Source: Narthecium ossifragum
Taxonomy: Eukaryota > Streptophyta > Magnoliopsida > Dioscoreales > Nartheciaceae
Reading direction: 5' to 3'
Assembly (NCBI GenBank): GCA_963920575.1
Contig: OY986966.1
Coordinates: forward strand, 10,022,048-10,086,047
Length of the DNA stretch: 64,000 nucleotides
The notes beneath the pieces are model-generated. The model was not told the DNA's origin. It saw only the letters and a program-made list of their open reading frames with translations, and ran no database searches. Within the stretch, counting starts at the first letter, position 1. Each line of letters opens with the position of its first letter. A program made the position numbers and the translations under genes. This document shows positions 21,093-32,863 of the stretch, in pieces.

Positions 21093-22322
21093 CATCCCCC
21101 AACCAGTTTATTGCTAGTTTCTAGCAATTCAAAGTGAATGAAAATATAATTAAGCAGACCAACGGTCTAAGGATGTAGACGTGCTTAATAAGAGGTCTAT
21201 CTTATCAGGTTAATAGTGTTCTATATAGTACAGAGCATGAAAACTTCTTATACTCATACACGTACTACCAACGCATGAAATTAACTTCTACACTTCAAAT
21301 ATGCTAATCACCATCCAGACGAAGACATGTGACGTGAGAAATAAAAGTTACAAATAGAAGCAACTTCTACCCACCATTAGTCCAAACATACTACTATCTT
21401 CCTGACCAATCATCCAACCCTCGCACTTTAACTATAGCATGCTCTTTTTTTTTCTTTTTCTTTTATAGCTATCAGTGCTTCTACCTTTTTACCTGAGCTC
21501 TCCGCTTCTAGAGGCAAGAAAACCCGGTTACTCATTAGATCACTTAAACTACAACATTTTTTTTCTTTTTCTTTTTTAGCTATCAGTAGTTCTACCTTTT
21601 TACGTGAGCTCTCCGCTTCCCGAGGCAAGAACACCCGGTTACTCAGTAGATCACTTAATAGTCGTTTAGGCACAGGTTGATCCCTTAAGTAATCAAGCTC
21701 CATAATCTTACTATTTTTTTTCTATGCATGCAATACTCATCATACTAGCTAAAGTTGACATCACGGTCCATGTTAACAATAGCATGCTCATTCCTATGGT
21801 GAGTATATTTGCCACTGCATATAAAGTGTTCGTGTGTGAATCGCATGATATTCTACCTTCAGGTTATCACACATGCAATCAATGTATAGGTCAATCCATG
21901 TGAAATCAACATGTATAATAAGCATAAAATTTTTAGCTCATATACAATTTCTAGTAACATGTTCAATTCAACAATATTAAACCCATAAGGTAGCATGAAT
22001 AAAGTCATGAATGTCTACACCCCCCAACCTAAATTCAACATTGTCCTCAATGTGTGCATCCTAAGCAATAACATATATAGGAGGTGGCTATCAAAAAAAA
22101 ATTCCATGTAAAGGAGATACAAAATAGTTTAAATAAGAAAGAGGCCACCTGAAAGAGTAAGAGAACATCTCCTCAATGATCATTAGGATGGTTAAAAACC
22201 TAAAAGAAAAACAAAAGAGAAAACAAAAAACTGAAAACTGAAACATAAAAACAGATTATCTTGGTGGGTTGCCTCATACCCAGCGCTTTATTTAACGTCT
22301 AGGCAAGACGTACTGCAAAACC
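21093..22322 (-). other. 3' non-coding region of family-C gypsy element, with tandem duplication
   Basis: This lies between the integrase stop and the 3' LTR of the first family-C element. A purine tract (minus strand) abuts the LTR at 21093. Bases about 21470-21550 and 21580-21660 are two copies of a block containing TTTTTAC.TGAGCTCTCCGCT, so the frame at 21428-21703 is a repeat artefact. The same region, also duplicated, is found at 32074-32858. Confidence 0.65.
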
Positions 22323-22910
22323 TTAAGGTTCAACAAAATTTGCTGCATCAACAACTTCTGATTGGCCTTCAAAATACAGCTTCAAACGTTGCCCATTGAC
22401 TTTGAATTTGCTCTCATTCCTTTCATTCTCAATTTCAACAGCACCATGAGGAGATACTTGTGTCACTTTGAAGAGACCCGTCCATTTTGACCTTAATTTA
22501 CCTGCAAAGAATTTCATTCGTGAGTTATAAAGTAAAACTTTCATACCTTGTGTGGACTCCTTCCGTTGTATTGCTTTGTCATGATAGAGCTTGGTCCTTT
22601 CCTTGTATATTTTAGTGTTTCCGTACGCTTCATTCCGCAGCTCATCCAATTCGTTCAATTGCCTCTTCCTTCTGTCCTCAGCTTCTCTCATATCAAAATT
22701 CAATTGCTTTATCACCCAATAGGCCCTATAGTCCAATTCCACATGTAGGTGGCATGCTTTTCCAAACATAATTTGGTAAGGGCTCATACCAATATGAGTC
22801 TTATATGCAGTGCGATATGCCCAAAGAACAATATTCAATTTCGCCACCCAATCTTTTCTTGTAGTGCCTACAACTCGCTCCAAGATCGTCTTAATTTGCC
22901 TATTGCTCCC
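22323..22910 (-). pseudogene. Ty3/gypsy integrase, C-terminal part (element C1)
   Basis: The minus-strand frame reads [59 protein letters not shown] and later [20 protein letters not shown] then [17 protein letters not shown]. This is the end of the core domain and the C-terminal domain (W.GPF.V....GAVE) of plant Ty3/gypsy integrase of the Athila/Tat-like group. The frame is interrupted at 22910/22911 by the complete family-B element; the core continues at 29948. This half is open to a stop at 22323. Confidence 0.9.
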
Positions 22911-24354
22911 TGATCGCTCACAAATGTTGTCGTTAAAACGTTGTAAACTCAATCAAATATTAAATTTATATCCTTATTCAATCACTAAACTACTAGGTAG
23001 AAATAGCGGTGAAGTCGGGAGTCGATCCACAGGGAAAACGTTGGAAACTGAAATCAATTCTCAAAACCCTAAACTAAGGAAAAGAATCAAAGATAGAATA
23101 GAGTTATATAACTAATAAATAAAATAGATAAAAGGTTGATCGATTTGAATCAATGGAGTAGTTACTTAGGTATTACTCAATCCGTCCTAGTTTCACCTTC
23201 AATCTTCTCTAGTTATCCTCTTGTTCCCTTCTCTAAACATTATGAATCCACAGCTTCTTAAGCTTACATGAATTCCTAAAATAAGGTTTATGTTTCCAAC
23301 GGCATAATCTATCTTTGTTTAGCATAAATCATCTTTGATCCTATGATTACATTAAATTATTCTACTCCTAATGACCTTAGCATGACTTATCTTCACGTAG
23401 CATAGACTATCTCAAAGGTAAACCAAAAACGACATGAAAATCATCCTATGAATCTCTACAATCAATCACAGAAATCATGTAGGACTGAAAATACGTCAAG
23501 GAACTCTGTTCCCTCAACTCTATTAACAATAAAAAGCAAATTCATAGGATCATGTCTTGAGAAGAATACAAGATTCAAACCAAAGAAGATAGAAAACTAT
23601 GCTAGGGTTTTATGAATAATCCTAAGTACAATAACTAGCAACTCATCTTTTGGATGAAAGCCATCGGGTTGGAATAGGAAGCTGTCACCATCCACATCCT
23701 CTCCTTCTTCTTCTTCCTCCTCCAAAGATTGACAAAAAGATGAGAAGTTTTGCTGGAATAACCCCTTTTTATAATAATAACCCTTAATCCCGGAATTAGG
23801 GTTATGGCTAAGTTGAGTTGGACCTCTAGTACAACTCGGAATTCCGAGTTCAACCCTGATAGCTTCTTCCAATCGCGACTGGGCTCAACCAGTTCGGAAT
23901 TTGAGAATGAGTCCAACACAAACGATGTAGATTTGGAAGTCTTCTGTCCTCTCCCAAAGAGTTTGCAATATTTCGACTTATCTATAATATTTGGCGTATA
24001 TTCTCCCGAGCGTCGACGGACCAGTCTTCCAGCAGCTAAATATCTTCATCTTCTTCGAAACTGCTATCAATCCATCAGGAATCTCCAAAAGTGTCCAACA
24101 TGAAAGTTGTACGTCTTGATGTGTTTCAGATGTCATTCAAATTTCAGAATATTTGGACATAAGAATAATTTCTGGTGAATATTGTGCTAACAGTCGACAG
24201 AGCAGTGTATTTCAGCATATTAATCGAATTTCTTGCATTTCTTCTCAAAGCATGATTAAACCTGAAATTAACTAACAAACTATCAAATACAAATACTCTA
24301 GGCCTAACAAAGGTAAATTAAGGGGTCTAATTACGAATATTTAGCGACTCATCA
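22911..24354 (-). repeat. 3' LTR of family-B element
   Basis: TGATCGCTCACAAATG to GCGACTCATCA on the plus strand. It is followed at 24355 by CACCCCCCAAC, the complement of the polypurine tract, which marks it as the 3' LTR of a minus-strand element. Confidence 0.93.
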
Positions 24355-24365
24355 CACCCCCCAAC
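24355..24365 (-). promoter_or_regulatory. Polypurine tract of family-B element
   Basis: GTTGGGGGGTG on the minus strand, directly before the 3' LTR. It is the expected primer for plus-strand DNA synthesis. Confidence 0.75.
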
Positions 24366-25979
24366 TTACACTTTGCTAGTCCTCATGAAAAGAAAATATA
24401 AAAAGAAAGTAATAAATCTAACTAGCCACTTTCGTAGGTCTCACAATTGCACTTAGCATGTGCAACAAGCCTTTAAACCCCTAGGTTACCCCAGTGGAGG
24501 AGTTATAGTCTCCTGAGGGTTTTCAGGGATGACACCCACAAACATCAATACATTCCCTTGAATATATCATTAGAAATCATTCACAATATTCATCAACTTT
24601 AATGCATGAAATAGAAATAATATCCATAAATATACCCTTCAACTCATAGTCGCATAAAAACATAGTAAATCAAAACATGTCATAACATATTTCCAATACT
24701 TCAACATATTTAATCATGATTAAAAATAACTTGAACACTCCTGTGTGTGAATGGGGTTCCACATGCCTTAGAGCATCAATTATATCTAAACACTTCAACT
24801 ATTCAAGATCACAATCCTATCCAAGCACATATCTTCCACTTATCACATAGCTATATCTGTTTTTTTCTTTTTTTTTTCTCTTTTTTTAATTTTATATGGC
24901 ATGTGCATTGTTATGATTTCTTAAGCTTTCTTCATGGTCCATGTAACAAGGTTCAAGCCAGTGACTCCCAAACCAGACGGTTTTAGGGCACTAAGTGTAG
25001 AACACTCTTCAGACTCTAATGCTCAAACCATGAATGCTACAAATCATAACTAGTCATTTTTTTTCAGGAAATTCAACCGTTTTACGCGAACACCACGCTG
25101 GTTAGGTGCACTGCCCGGTTACTAAGTTGAAGATCTTTTTTTTTTCTTTTTTTTTATACTCAGATAATTGCCTGTGTTCATGTATTTTCTGTGTCATGAC
25201 ATAAAATTTTAAACCTATCCCAGTATCATGCTTAGAATCTAATATCAACCCCTTAACATGTGGAAGTGAACATGTGCATTAGGATATGTCAAGCTATCCT
25301 TAGATCATGGTAAAAGTGTTAAAGTATAGAAATAGTATCATGCATAGCAAAAATTCACTATTTCTTATATGGCATACAAGTCTCAGAATAATTCATAAAA
25401 TAAATTTCTAAAACATGCACCTTTGTCAAATCATAACATAATCTCATTCTTTTGACATAATTCAAGGGATGTATAATATTTGGTTACCAGAAAAATATAT
25501 GAGCATGAAATTTATGAATGCTACCCCCAGCTTAAATGTAATTGTCCCCAATTACACTAAGTGATAAAAATAAATCAAGTAATAAAGGGTAGAGATAACC
25601 ATAATAAATGCTTCAAAAATATATTTCTCTCTCTTCCAATTTTAGATTAGGCATCACCATCATTGAATAAATACGTCCTTCCCTACCATAACCTGTCACA
25701 GAAATATATACCTTTTCAAAAAGATCAAATATAACAAATAAAAGTCCAAAAAGGTATTAGAATCATAGAAAATTTCGGCATAGTCTCATTTGTATTTTGC
25801 ATGATATATTGATCTGTACAAAGATGCATCACATAAAAATATAACATGTACAGATAAATATTAAAGGAGATAATACATCAAAAATAATCTTCTAGACATC
25901 ACAGATAATGAAATAAAGGGCCAAAATAACCAAGCAGGGCAACCATCAGTTATCATCCGCATAAAACATCATCACACAC
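24366..25979 (-). other. AT-rich 3' non-coding region of family-B element
   Basis: No coding frame of interest. It contains T-rich tracts at 24858-24890 and 25135-25155, and a TTTTACGCGAAC...CGGTTACTAAG block (25080-25125) related to the one in the family-C 3' region. Confidence 0.6.
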
Positions 25980-26870
25980 GGCGGCCGTCCGCGGCGAGAT
26001 TGGAGTTCGATATCGGTGGCAATAAAGAGAAACGAACACACAGGAGGTTGCTCTAGGTTGTCTAGCAGTTCAGATCATGCTCAGCATTGGCCGGATAGAT
26101 GATAGAAATTTCCAGATCTGAAATCGGAGCCTGGGAGCATGCAGATCACGGTCAGTGCCCGAACGGACGGCTATAGGCACGCCGGTGATGGATCAACGGT
26201 GAAACGGCTTCGCCGGAGAACGGGAAGGGTACAGGAAGAATCGTGGAAGCATAAGGAGTTCTCTGGTGAGGTCTGATCGAGGAATAGTGGCCTCCAGGCG
26301 GCAGAACGGCGGTGAACGGCGCGGAGGACGATGATGGCCGGAGATTGATTCCGGTGATCCAGACATCAATTGAGGTTGGCAAGGATTTAGGAAGAATCGT
26401 GGAGGGCCAACTAACTATCCTATGGCGGCTGATTGAAGAATTGGGCTCCCAGACGCTGGATTGAAGGTCGCCTGCAGGGTGAAGATCGCGGTGGCTGGAC
26501 GCCAGAGATAGAGGCGGCAATGTTGAGTTTTGATGGTGGTGGAAGGGTCGTGGGGGTGGAAGGAATCTTCTGGAGGTGGTACACGGCGGTGAACGGCCGT
26601 GGGTGATGGTGAAGACGATGGCCGAGGGCCTCGCCGGCATCGGAAGAGAGGGTGTCGAGGGAAGAGGAAGACGGGGATGAAACGGTGGAGGGTTGGCGGA
26701 GGTTTTGGGACTGGTTTGGAAGGGTGAGGGCGGCCGGAGAGGTGCTGCGATGGGCGGCGTGGGTCATCGGCTCGGGGACGAGCCGATGAGCCAGGTGGAG
26801 CGGAGCCGGGACGATGAAGTCCCGGCTCGCTGGTGAGCCGACGGGCTGAGCTAATGATAGGAAGAGAGAG
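25980..26870 (-). other. GC-rich segment inside family-B element
   Basis: Base composition changes sharply from AT-rich flanks to GC-rich. Minus-strand frames (26152-26915) overlap one another and are Pro/Ser/His-rich without motifs. The unit CCACGATTCTTCC recurs on the minus strand at about 26230 and 26390, and CGGCGGTGAACGGC (plus strand) at about 26310 and 26585. It could be captured host sequence (for example a 5' gene end) or a family-specific insertion; I cannot identify a donor. Confidence 0.5.
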
Positions 26871-27029
26871 AAAATCACAGGAAAAATTGGAAAAATAGGG
26901 AAAAATGGGAAACAAAATCTAAAAAATTAGGAGAAACTCCTAAAAACCAGAAAAAAAAATCATAAAAATTAATATAAACTCCTAAGAACTGGGTTTCCTC
27001 CCAGCAAGAGCGTAATTTTACGTCTTTCG

Positions 27030-28160
27030 CTAGACGCTCCCGAAACAAGATTTAGGAGGCCGATGATTCCATGTGAAGAAATACATGGCCCGGATCATGG
27101 TGAAGTTATGCAGACATGATTCATCAAAGAATAAAAAGAAGTCCTTAGCAAACAACATATGCATAGAACTAGAAATTTTGATACGATCTTTGAGGAAGGG
27201 ACGATTGAAATTAACATGGTCTTCACTCATATTAGGTTTCTCCTCCTCACAAAGTTCAACTAATGGGGATGATATGAAAGGTAGAATCTCAACTTGAGGT
27301 TCTAAACAAGGAATATTGCTAACACTCTCATCTTCATTATGTTTATCACTAATATGCACATCATCATCATTCAACTCATCATGTAAAACCGGCAATTCAT
27401 CACAACAATTCTCATCATCACTAAAAAAATTAGCTTCTAAAGCATGATCAAAATACATATAAGGTCCAGTTTCATTAGGTATGCATTCGGGAATATTATT
27501 TTCAGGGGCCGGCAAAATATTGTCACTAGTTGCATAATTCGGCAAAGTATTAGAACACATATCAAAATTGCATGCATCATTCTCATTAGAAACATAAGCT
27601 TCACCAACATTGTCATCACAACCAGCCGGAACAGAATTATTTGCATAGTCCTCATTCTCATAATATAAATAAACCCTGTGGGTTAGTTGTTCTATTTGTG
27701 TCTCTATTTTCTTAATTGACTGATCATTAGAGTTAATATCGTTTCTTATCAACGTCATTTCATTCTGAAGCTCAGTTTTCATATCAACAATTGCACTCAT
27801 GAGTTTGTCCAAAGTCGGGTTAGAGGATGGTTGTGGAGGATATTCCTGATCAAAATAAGGTGCTGAATTTTGGGCCGGTGTTTCTATATTCCATGGTTGA
27901 ACATTTGGAGGTCGATAACTTTGAAATTGCCAACTAGGGTATGTATGATCTCTAAAATTTGGATTATAATGGTATGAATGTGAATTATATACCGAATTTG
28001 AGAAACCATATGTGTCATTATTATAAGCGGGTTTATAACCAAAAGGAAAATCATCATTGGACATGGCACCCGGTGGCATATAAAAATTAGCCATGCATGC
28101 AAGATCATATAAATAAGGACCACACCAAAGATAAGAAATACAAACAGTGGGCTGGTCCAA
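27030..28160 (-). CDS. Gag-like protein of non-autonomous family-B element
   Basis: A 376-codon open frame. The first frame codon is TTG; the first ATG reads MANFYMPPGAMSNDD. The N-terminal part is rich in Tyr/Asn/Pro (NPNFRDHTYPSWQFQSYRPP), like the stretch after the zinc knuckle in gypsy gag. A Cys pair upstream (WCGPYLYDLAC) may be a degenerate knuckle. A coiled-coil-like stretch follows (SAIVDMKTELQNEMTLIRND ... SIKKIETQIEQL). The C-terminal half is strongly acidic and matches nothing I recognise. No protease motif is present. Calling it gag-like is inferred from position after the primer site and the local resemblance. Confidence 0.6.
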   Translation of the reverse strand: MDQPTVCISYLWCGPYLYDLACMANFYMPPGAMSNDDFPFGYKPAYNNDTYGFSNSVYNSHSYHYNPNFRDHTYPSWQFQSYRPPNVQPWNIETPAQNSAPYFDQEYPPQPSSNPTLDKLMSAIVDMKTELQNEMTLIRNDINSNDQSIKKIETQIEQLTHRVYLYYENEDYANNSVPAGCDDNVGEAYVSNENDACNFDMCSNTLPNYATSDNILPAPENNIPECIPNETGPYMYFDHALEANFFSDDENCCDELPVLHDELNDDDVHISDKHNEDESVSNIPCLEPQVEILPFISSPLVELCEEEKPNMSEDHVNFNRPFLKDRIKISSSMHMLFAKDFFLFFDESCLHNFTMIRAMYFFTWNHRPPKSCFGSV

Positions 28161-28481
28161 GAGACGATTGTCGCTGATGCGTGCTTTTGTGCGACTTGCA
28201 GAAGCGTCTCAAACAGCTAGATAAAATAACTCGGAGTTTAGAAAAAAAATTACCTGACTACACAGTCCCGATCGGTCGCTCCCGTGTCCGACCGATCGCT
28301 CTTGGTGATGGGCTGCAGGTCCAAGTCCGAGAAACTCAAATTTTGTAGCTGTAAAAATCAGAAAAATTGTCAAAAATTCCTAAAAAGTGTAAAATAAAGA
28401 AAGGGAGAAATAAGAAAGATAAAAACCAAACTAAGCAAAGAAAAAGAGTCAAGAGAAAATCAATCAATTAACCGTCGAATT
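28161..28481 (-). other. 5' leader of family-B element
   Basis: Between the primer site and the gag-like frame, about 320 bases. It contains two CGATCGGTCG/CCGACCGATCG-like palindromic stretches near 28268-28302. No other feature is seen. Confidence 0.5.
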
Positions 28482-28498
28482 CCCCGGCAACGGCGCCA
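28482..28498 (-). promoter_or_regulatory. Primer binding site, tRNA-Asp type
   Basis: TGGCGCCGTTGCCGGGG on the minus strand, five bases from the 5' LTR. This is the primer-site sequence of Athila-type plant gypsy elements, complementary to the 3' end expected for tRNA-Asp. Confidence 0.8.
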
Positions 28499-28503
28499 AA
28501 AAT

Positions 28504-29947
28504 TGATCGCTCACAAACGTTGTCGTTAAAACGTTGTAAACTCAATCAAATATTAAATTTATATTCTTATTCAATCACTAAACTACTAGGTAGAAATAGC
28601 GGTGAAGTCGGGAGTCGATCCACAGGGAAAACGTTGGAAACTGAAATCAATTCTCAAAACCCTAAACTAAGGAAAAGAATCAAAGATAGAATAGAGTTAT
28701 ATAACTAATAAATAAAATAGATAAAAGGTTGATCGATTTGAATCAATGGAGTAGTTACTTAGGTATTACTCAATCCGTCCTAGTTTCACCTTCAATCTTC
28801 TCTAGTTATCCTCTTGTTCCCTTCTCTAAATATTATGAATCCACAGCTTCTTAAGCTTACATGAATTCCTAAAATAAGGTTTATGTTTCCAACGGCATAA
28901 TCTATCTTTGTTTAGCATAAATCATCTTTGATCCTACGGCTACATTAAATTATTCTACTCCTAATGACCTTAGCATGACTTATCTTCACGTAGCATAGAC
29001 TATCTCAAAGGTAAACCAAAAACCACATGAAAACCATCCTATGAATTTCTACAATCAATCACAGAAATCATGTAGGACTGAAAATACGTCAAGGAACTCT
29101 GTTCCCTCAACTCTATTAACAATAAAAAGCAAATTCATAGGATCATGTCTTGAGAAGAATACAAGATTCAAACCAAAGAAGATAGAAAACTATGCTATGG
29201 TTTCATGAATAATCCTAAGTACAATAACTAGCAACTCATCTTTTAGATGAAAGCCATCGGGTTGGAATAGGAAGCTGTCACCATCCACATCCTCTCCTTC
29301 TTCTTCTTCCTCCTCCAAAGATTGACAAAAAGATGAGAAGTTTTGCTGGAATAACCCCTTTTTATAATAATAACCCTTAATCCCGGAATTAGGGTTATGG
29401 CTAAGTTGAGTTGGACCTCTAGTACAACTCGGAATTCCTGGTTCAACCCTGACAGCTTCTTTCAATCGCGACTGGGCTCAACCGGTTCGGAATTGGATAA
29501 TGAGTCCAACACAAAAGATGTAGATTTGGAAGTCTTCTGTCCTCTCCCAAAGAGTTTGCAATATTTAGAATTATCTAGAATATTTGGAAAATATTCTCCC
29601 GAGCGTCGACGGACCAGTCTTCCAGCAACTAAATATCTTCATCTTCTTCGAAACTACTATCAATCCATCAGGAATCTCCAAAAGTGTCCAACATGAAAGT
29701 TGTACGTCTTGATGTGTTCCAGATGTCATTCAAATTTCAGAATATTTGGACAGAAGAATAATTTCTGGTGAATATTGTGCTAACAGTCGACAGAGCAGTG
29801 TATTTCAGCATATTAACCGAATTTCTTGCATTTATTCTCAAAGCATGATTAAACCTGAAATCAACTAACAAACTATCAAATACAAATACTCTAGGCCTAA
29901 CAAAGGTAAATTAAGGGGTCTAATTACGAATATTTAGTGACTCATCA
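28504..29947 (-). repeat. 5' LTR of family-B element
   Basis: Same length as the left LTR (1444 bp) and highly similar throughout. It ends ...TAGTGACTCATCA on the plus strand. Confidence 0.93.
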
Positions 29948-30426
29948 CTCCTCTCAACTTGTCCCGATGTTTGAGGGTGGTAAGGAGTCACAACCCGATG
30001 GGTGATGTTGTATTTACTCAACAATGACTCAAATGCTCTATTGCAAAAGTGTGCTACCACATCACTTATAATCGCCCGAGGTGTTCTAAACCTTGTAAAA
30101 ATCATATCCTTCAAGAAACTCACCACGGTCTTGCCATCATTGTTCCTGGCTGCAATGGATTCAATCCACTTAGATACGCAATCCACATCAACAAGAATAT
30201 ATGTCTACCCATATGAAGTCTATGCTACAAACATCGAACAAATCCACCACTAGATTATTTGTAAGAGGCATCTCATTCCTTTTGCTTATGTTCCCTGATC
30301 TTTGACATTTGTCACACTTAGCAACAAAATTTGCATTTTTGAATAAGGTAGGCCAGAAGAAACCAGATTGAAGAACTTTAAAAGCCATATGAATTAAATT
30401 TCATAGACTTCATCTAAAATGTCCTC
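29948..30426 (-). pseudogene. Ty3/gypsy integrase, zinc finger and core (element C1)
   Basis: Minus-strand frames read MAFKVLQSGFFWPTLFKNAN then CDKCQRSGNISKRNEMPL (C-x2-C of the HHCC finger), CSIDFIW (first acidic residue), IISDVVAHFCNRAFESLLSK (second, with the usual N-G changed) and HPQTSGQVERS (third, Glu). Two stops near 30400 and a frameshift near 30187 break it. It continues after the family-B insertion at 22910. On its upstream side it is cut at 30427 by the next family-C LTR. Confidence 0.88.
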
Positions 30427-32073
30427 TGATGTCGCTCAAATGTGTCACGCACAGCGGTCGCGGTGCAGTACAACATAAGAGAGGTCGAATCCACAGAGAG
30501 ACGAGCAATAAAGATCCAGAAACACAGATAACAATATATCGAAAACAATCAAGAGCGTAAAAGTTAAGAAAATAGATCGAAGATGTAATGGTAAGATAAA
30601 GTGAACGAAAGAAATCAAGATTTGAATAAGGCTAGGCTTCAGGAATCACTTCACTCGGATTGAGGTTCTTCTCTTCTCAATGTTTCAAATAATACTCAGT
30701 TAAGGGATTCACATGCCAATCACTTTAACTGGAAGATATGGAATTATAAACCCTATAAAATATATAAATGTCTCTTTCTACGATTGGTTCTTCCTTTTTA
30801 TAGTTCCAACTTCATCCAACCAAACCTAAGAATACACGATACCGGCTGTCACTACAGGCAACGCGCAGCCAAAGTTCATCGGGACAAAGCCCTAACTCTA
30901 TCTAACCGGATCTCTAAGAATACACAATACCAACTCTCACAATCGACAATGCATAACAAAGATTTTACGGGATAGTGCCCCAACCTTGTCTTACCAGATC
31001 CCTAAGAATATACAATACCAGCTGTCACTACGGGCAATGCATAGCAAAGGTCTCTCAAGACTCGGTAGGAGAATCAAAAGAGAAGACTATGGGATTATAA
31101 GATCATGAAAGAAGCATGACTGAATTCATAATATTAATCATCCACATAGAAATCTATAATCTGAAAATAATATTTGAAGATCCAATACATAGAAAAGAGT
31201 TTAACAATGAAGATTAAAAACTATGAACCATCGTTGGGGAAGAAACCCTAATCCTCGCTACATCATCCGTCCGCCATGCCCGCGGATTACTCGGCCATGG
31301 ACGGAGATGTCTTCATCTTCTTCCCTTAGAACACGTCCAGAAAGAGCCTCCAAAAACGTCCAAGAACTCGCCCTTTAGTAACCCTAAGTTTCCTCTTTAT
31401 AGGGTCCAAGAATTAGCAAACTCGGGTTAAGTTTAAACCCGTTATACGCCCCTGGCTGATCGTGAGATGCATAATTTATTTTGACAAGCGGCGGTCAATC
31501 TTCGCATCGACCCTGCGAAGTACTTTCCTTGACAGAGGCTGACGGTCGATGCCACGGTCGATGCGACGGTAAACCGTGAGCATCTGACGGTCGATCATGA
31601 GGATTTTCGGGCTCCACGGTCGACCGTGAGGATTTTTGAGCGCGACGGTCGATGCCACGGATGATGCGACAGTCGACCGTGAGGATTTTCGGGCGCGACG
31701 GTCGACCGTGAGGATTTGACGGTCGACCGTCACTATTCACTCAGCATTGCGCACTGGTACGAAAAATGTTGTAACTTCTTCTAGAAAACTCGGAATCACG
31801 AACCGTAAAATTCTCCAGAAATTAGACTTCAAGAGCTTTCCAACCATATATGGCACATTATCTGGTTCTTCATCATCAGGTACAGGTTCATCTTCCAAGT
31901 CGACCCATATAATCTTTTCAGCTTCTTTCAACTCCAATTTCCTGCATTTTCCAAGCAACTATGTGAAGTAACATATGCAATAAAAATAGTGCTAAAGAAG
32001 TTGATTAAGAGTGAAGATATAGCAATTGAGATGATTTTAAGGTTGTTCAGAGTGCACTTTCATGCACTCATCA
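30427..32073 (-). mobile_element. Family-C 3' LTR of a second gypsy element (C2)
   Basis: On the minus strand it begins TGATGAGTGCATG at 32073, next to CACCCCCCAACC (complement of a polypurine tract), and ends at TGATGTCGCTC (30427, plus strand) inside the integrase zinc finger of element C1. The half near the start matches the LTR at 17796-21092. A TATA-like TATAAA lies at 31396-31401. GGTCGAC and GGTCGAT repeats lie at about 31490-31735. The matching target duplication would be beyond the lost 5' end of C2. Confidence 0.75.
31396..31401 (-). promoter_or_regulatory. TATA-like box of family-C LTR (C2)
   Basis: TATAAA on the minus strand at the position equivalent to 20488 in C1, downstream of a cluster of GGTCGACC palindromes. 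Confidence 0.4.
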
Positions 32074-32858
32074 CACCCCCCAACCAGCTTATTGCTAGTC
32101 TCTAGCAATTCAAAGCGTATAAAATATAATTAAGCACACTAACAGTTCAAGGATGTAGACATGCTTGATAAAAATTCTGCCTTATTAAGTCAATAGTGTT
32201 TTATACAGTACAGAGCACAAAAACTTCTTATACTCATACACATACTACCAACACATGTAATCAATTTCTACACATCAAATATGCTAATCACCATCCAGAA
32301 GAACACATGTGACGTGACAAATAAATGTTACATACAGAAGAAACTTTTACCCACCTTTAGTCCAAGCACACTACTATCTTCATGACCAATCATCCAACCC
32401 TCGCATTGTAAGTACAGCCTGCTCTTTCTTTCTCTTTTACTTTTCAACTATCAGACACTTTGCCTTTTTACGCGAGCACTCTCCGCTTCTTGAGGCGCAG
32501 AGACCCGGTTACTTAGCAAAACACTTAATAGTATTTTTTTTATAGCTATAAGTGGTTCTATCTTTTTACGCGAGCTCCCTGCTTCCTGAGGCAAGAACAC
32601 CCGGTTACTCAGTAGATCACTTAATAATTGTTTAGGCACAGCTTTATCAAGCTCCAGAACTTTTTCTTTTTCTTTTTCCTTTTTTTTCTGCATGCAATAC
32701 TCAACACTAGCTAATGCTGAAATCATGGTCTCGATTGACAATAGCATGCTCATTCCTCTTGTGAGTATAATTACCACTGCACATAAGGTGTTCGTGTATG
32801 GATCACATGATGTTATACGTTCAGGTTATCACGCATGCAATCAATGTATTGGTCAATC
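32074..32858 (-). other. 3' non-coding region of element C2
   Basis: Close relative of 21093-21900, including the duplicated CCGGTTACT block (about 32460-32520 and 32570-32640). It ends abruptly at the family-A solo LTR. The next integrase sequence at 35329 starts mid-domain, so part of the 3' region and the integrase C-terminus are missing. Confidence 0.65.
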
Positions 32859-32863
32859 CTAGA

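Larger units (their letters stand above)
22911..29947 (-). mobile_element. Complete non-autonomous LTR retrotransposon, family B
   Basis: 7037 bp with two 1444-bp LTRs (22911-24354 and 28504-29947), a primer binding site, a polypurine tract and one gag-like frame, but no protease, RT, RNase H or integrase. The flanks are CTCCC (22906-22910) and CTCCT (29948-29952), a near-perfect 5-bp duplication inside the host integrase codons. By eye I count roughly 35 differences between the LTRs, about 97-98% identity, so it is fairly young. Its machinery must come from another element; the tRNA-Asp-type primer site fits Athila/Tat-like relatives. Confidence 0.93.

Noticed and set aside
21428..21703. 91-codon frame with internal repeat (LLSNRVFLPREAESS)
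   Set aside because: Produced by a duplicated non-coding block of the gypsy 3' region that recurs at 32451-32777.
26152..26915. Long minus-strand frames of 152-166 codons
   Set aside because: Three overlapping frames in GC-rich DNA, low complexity, no family motif; treated as composition effect.
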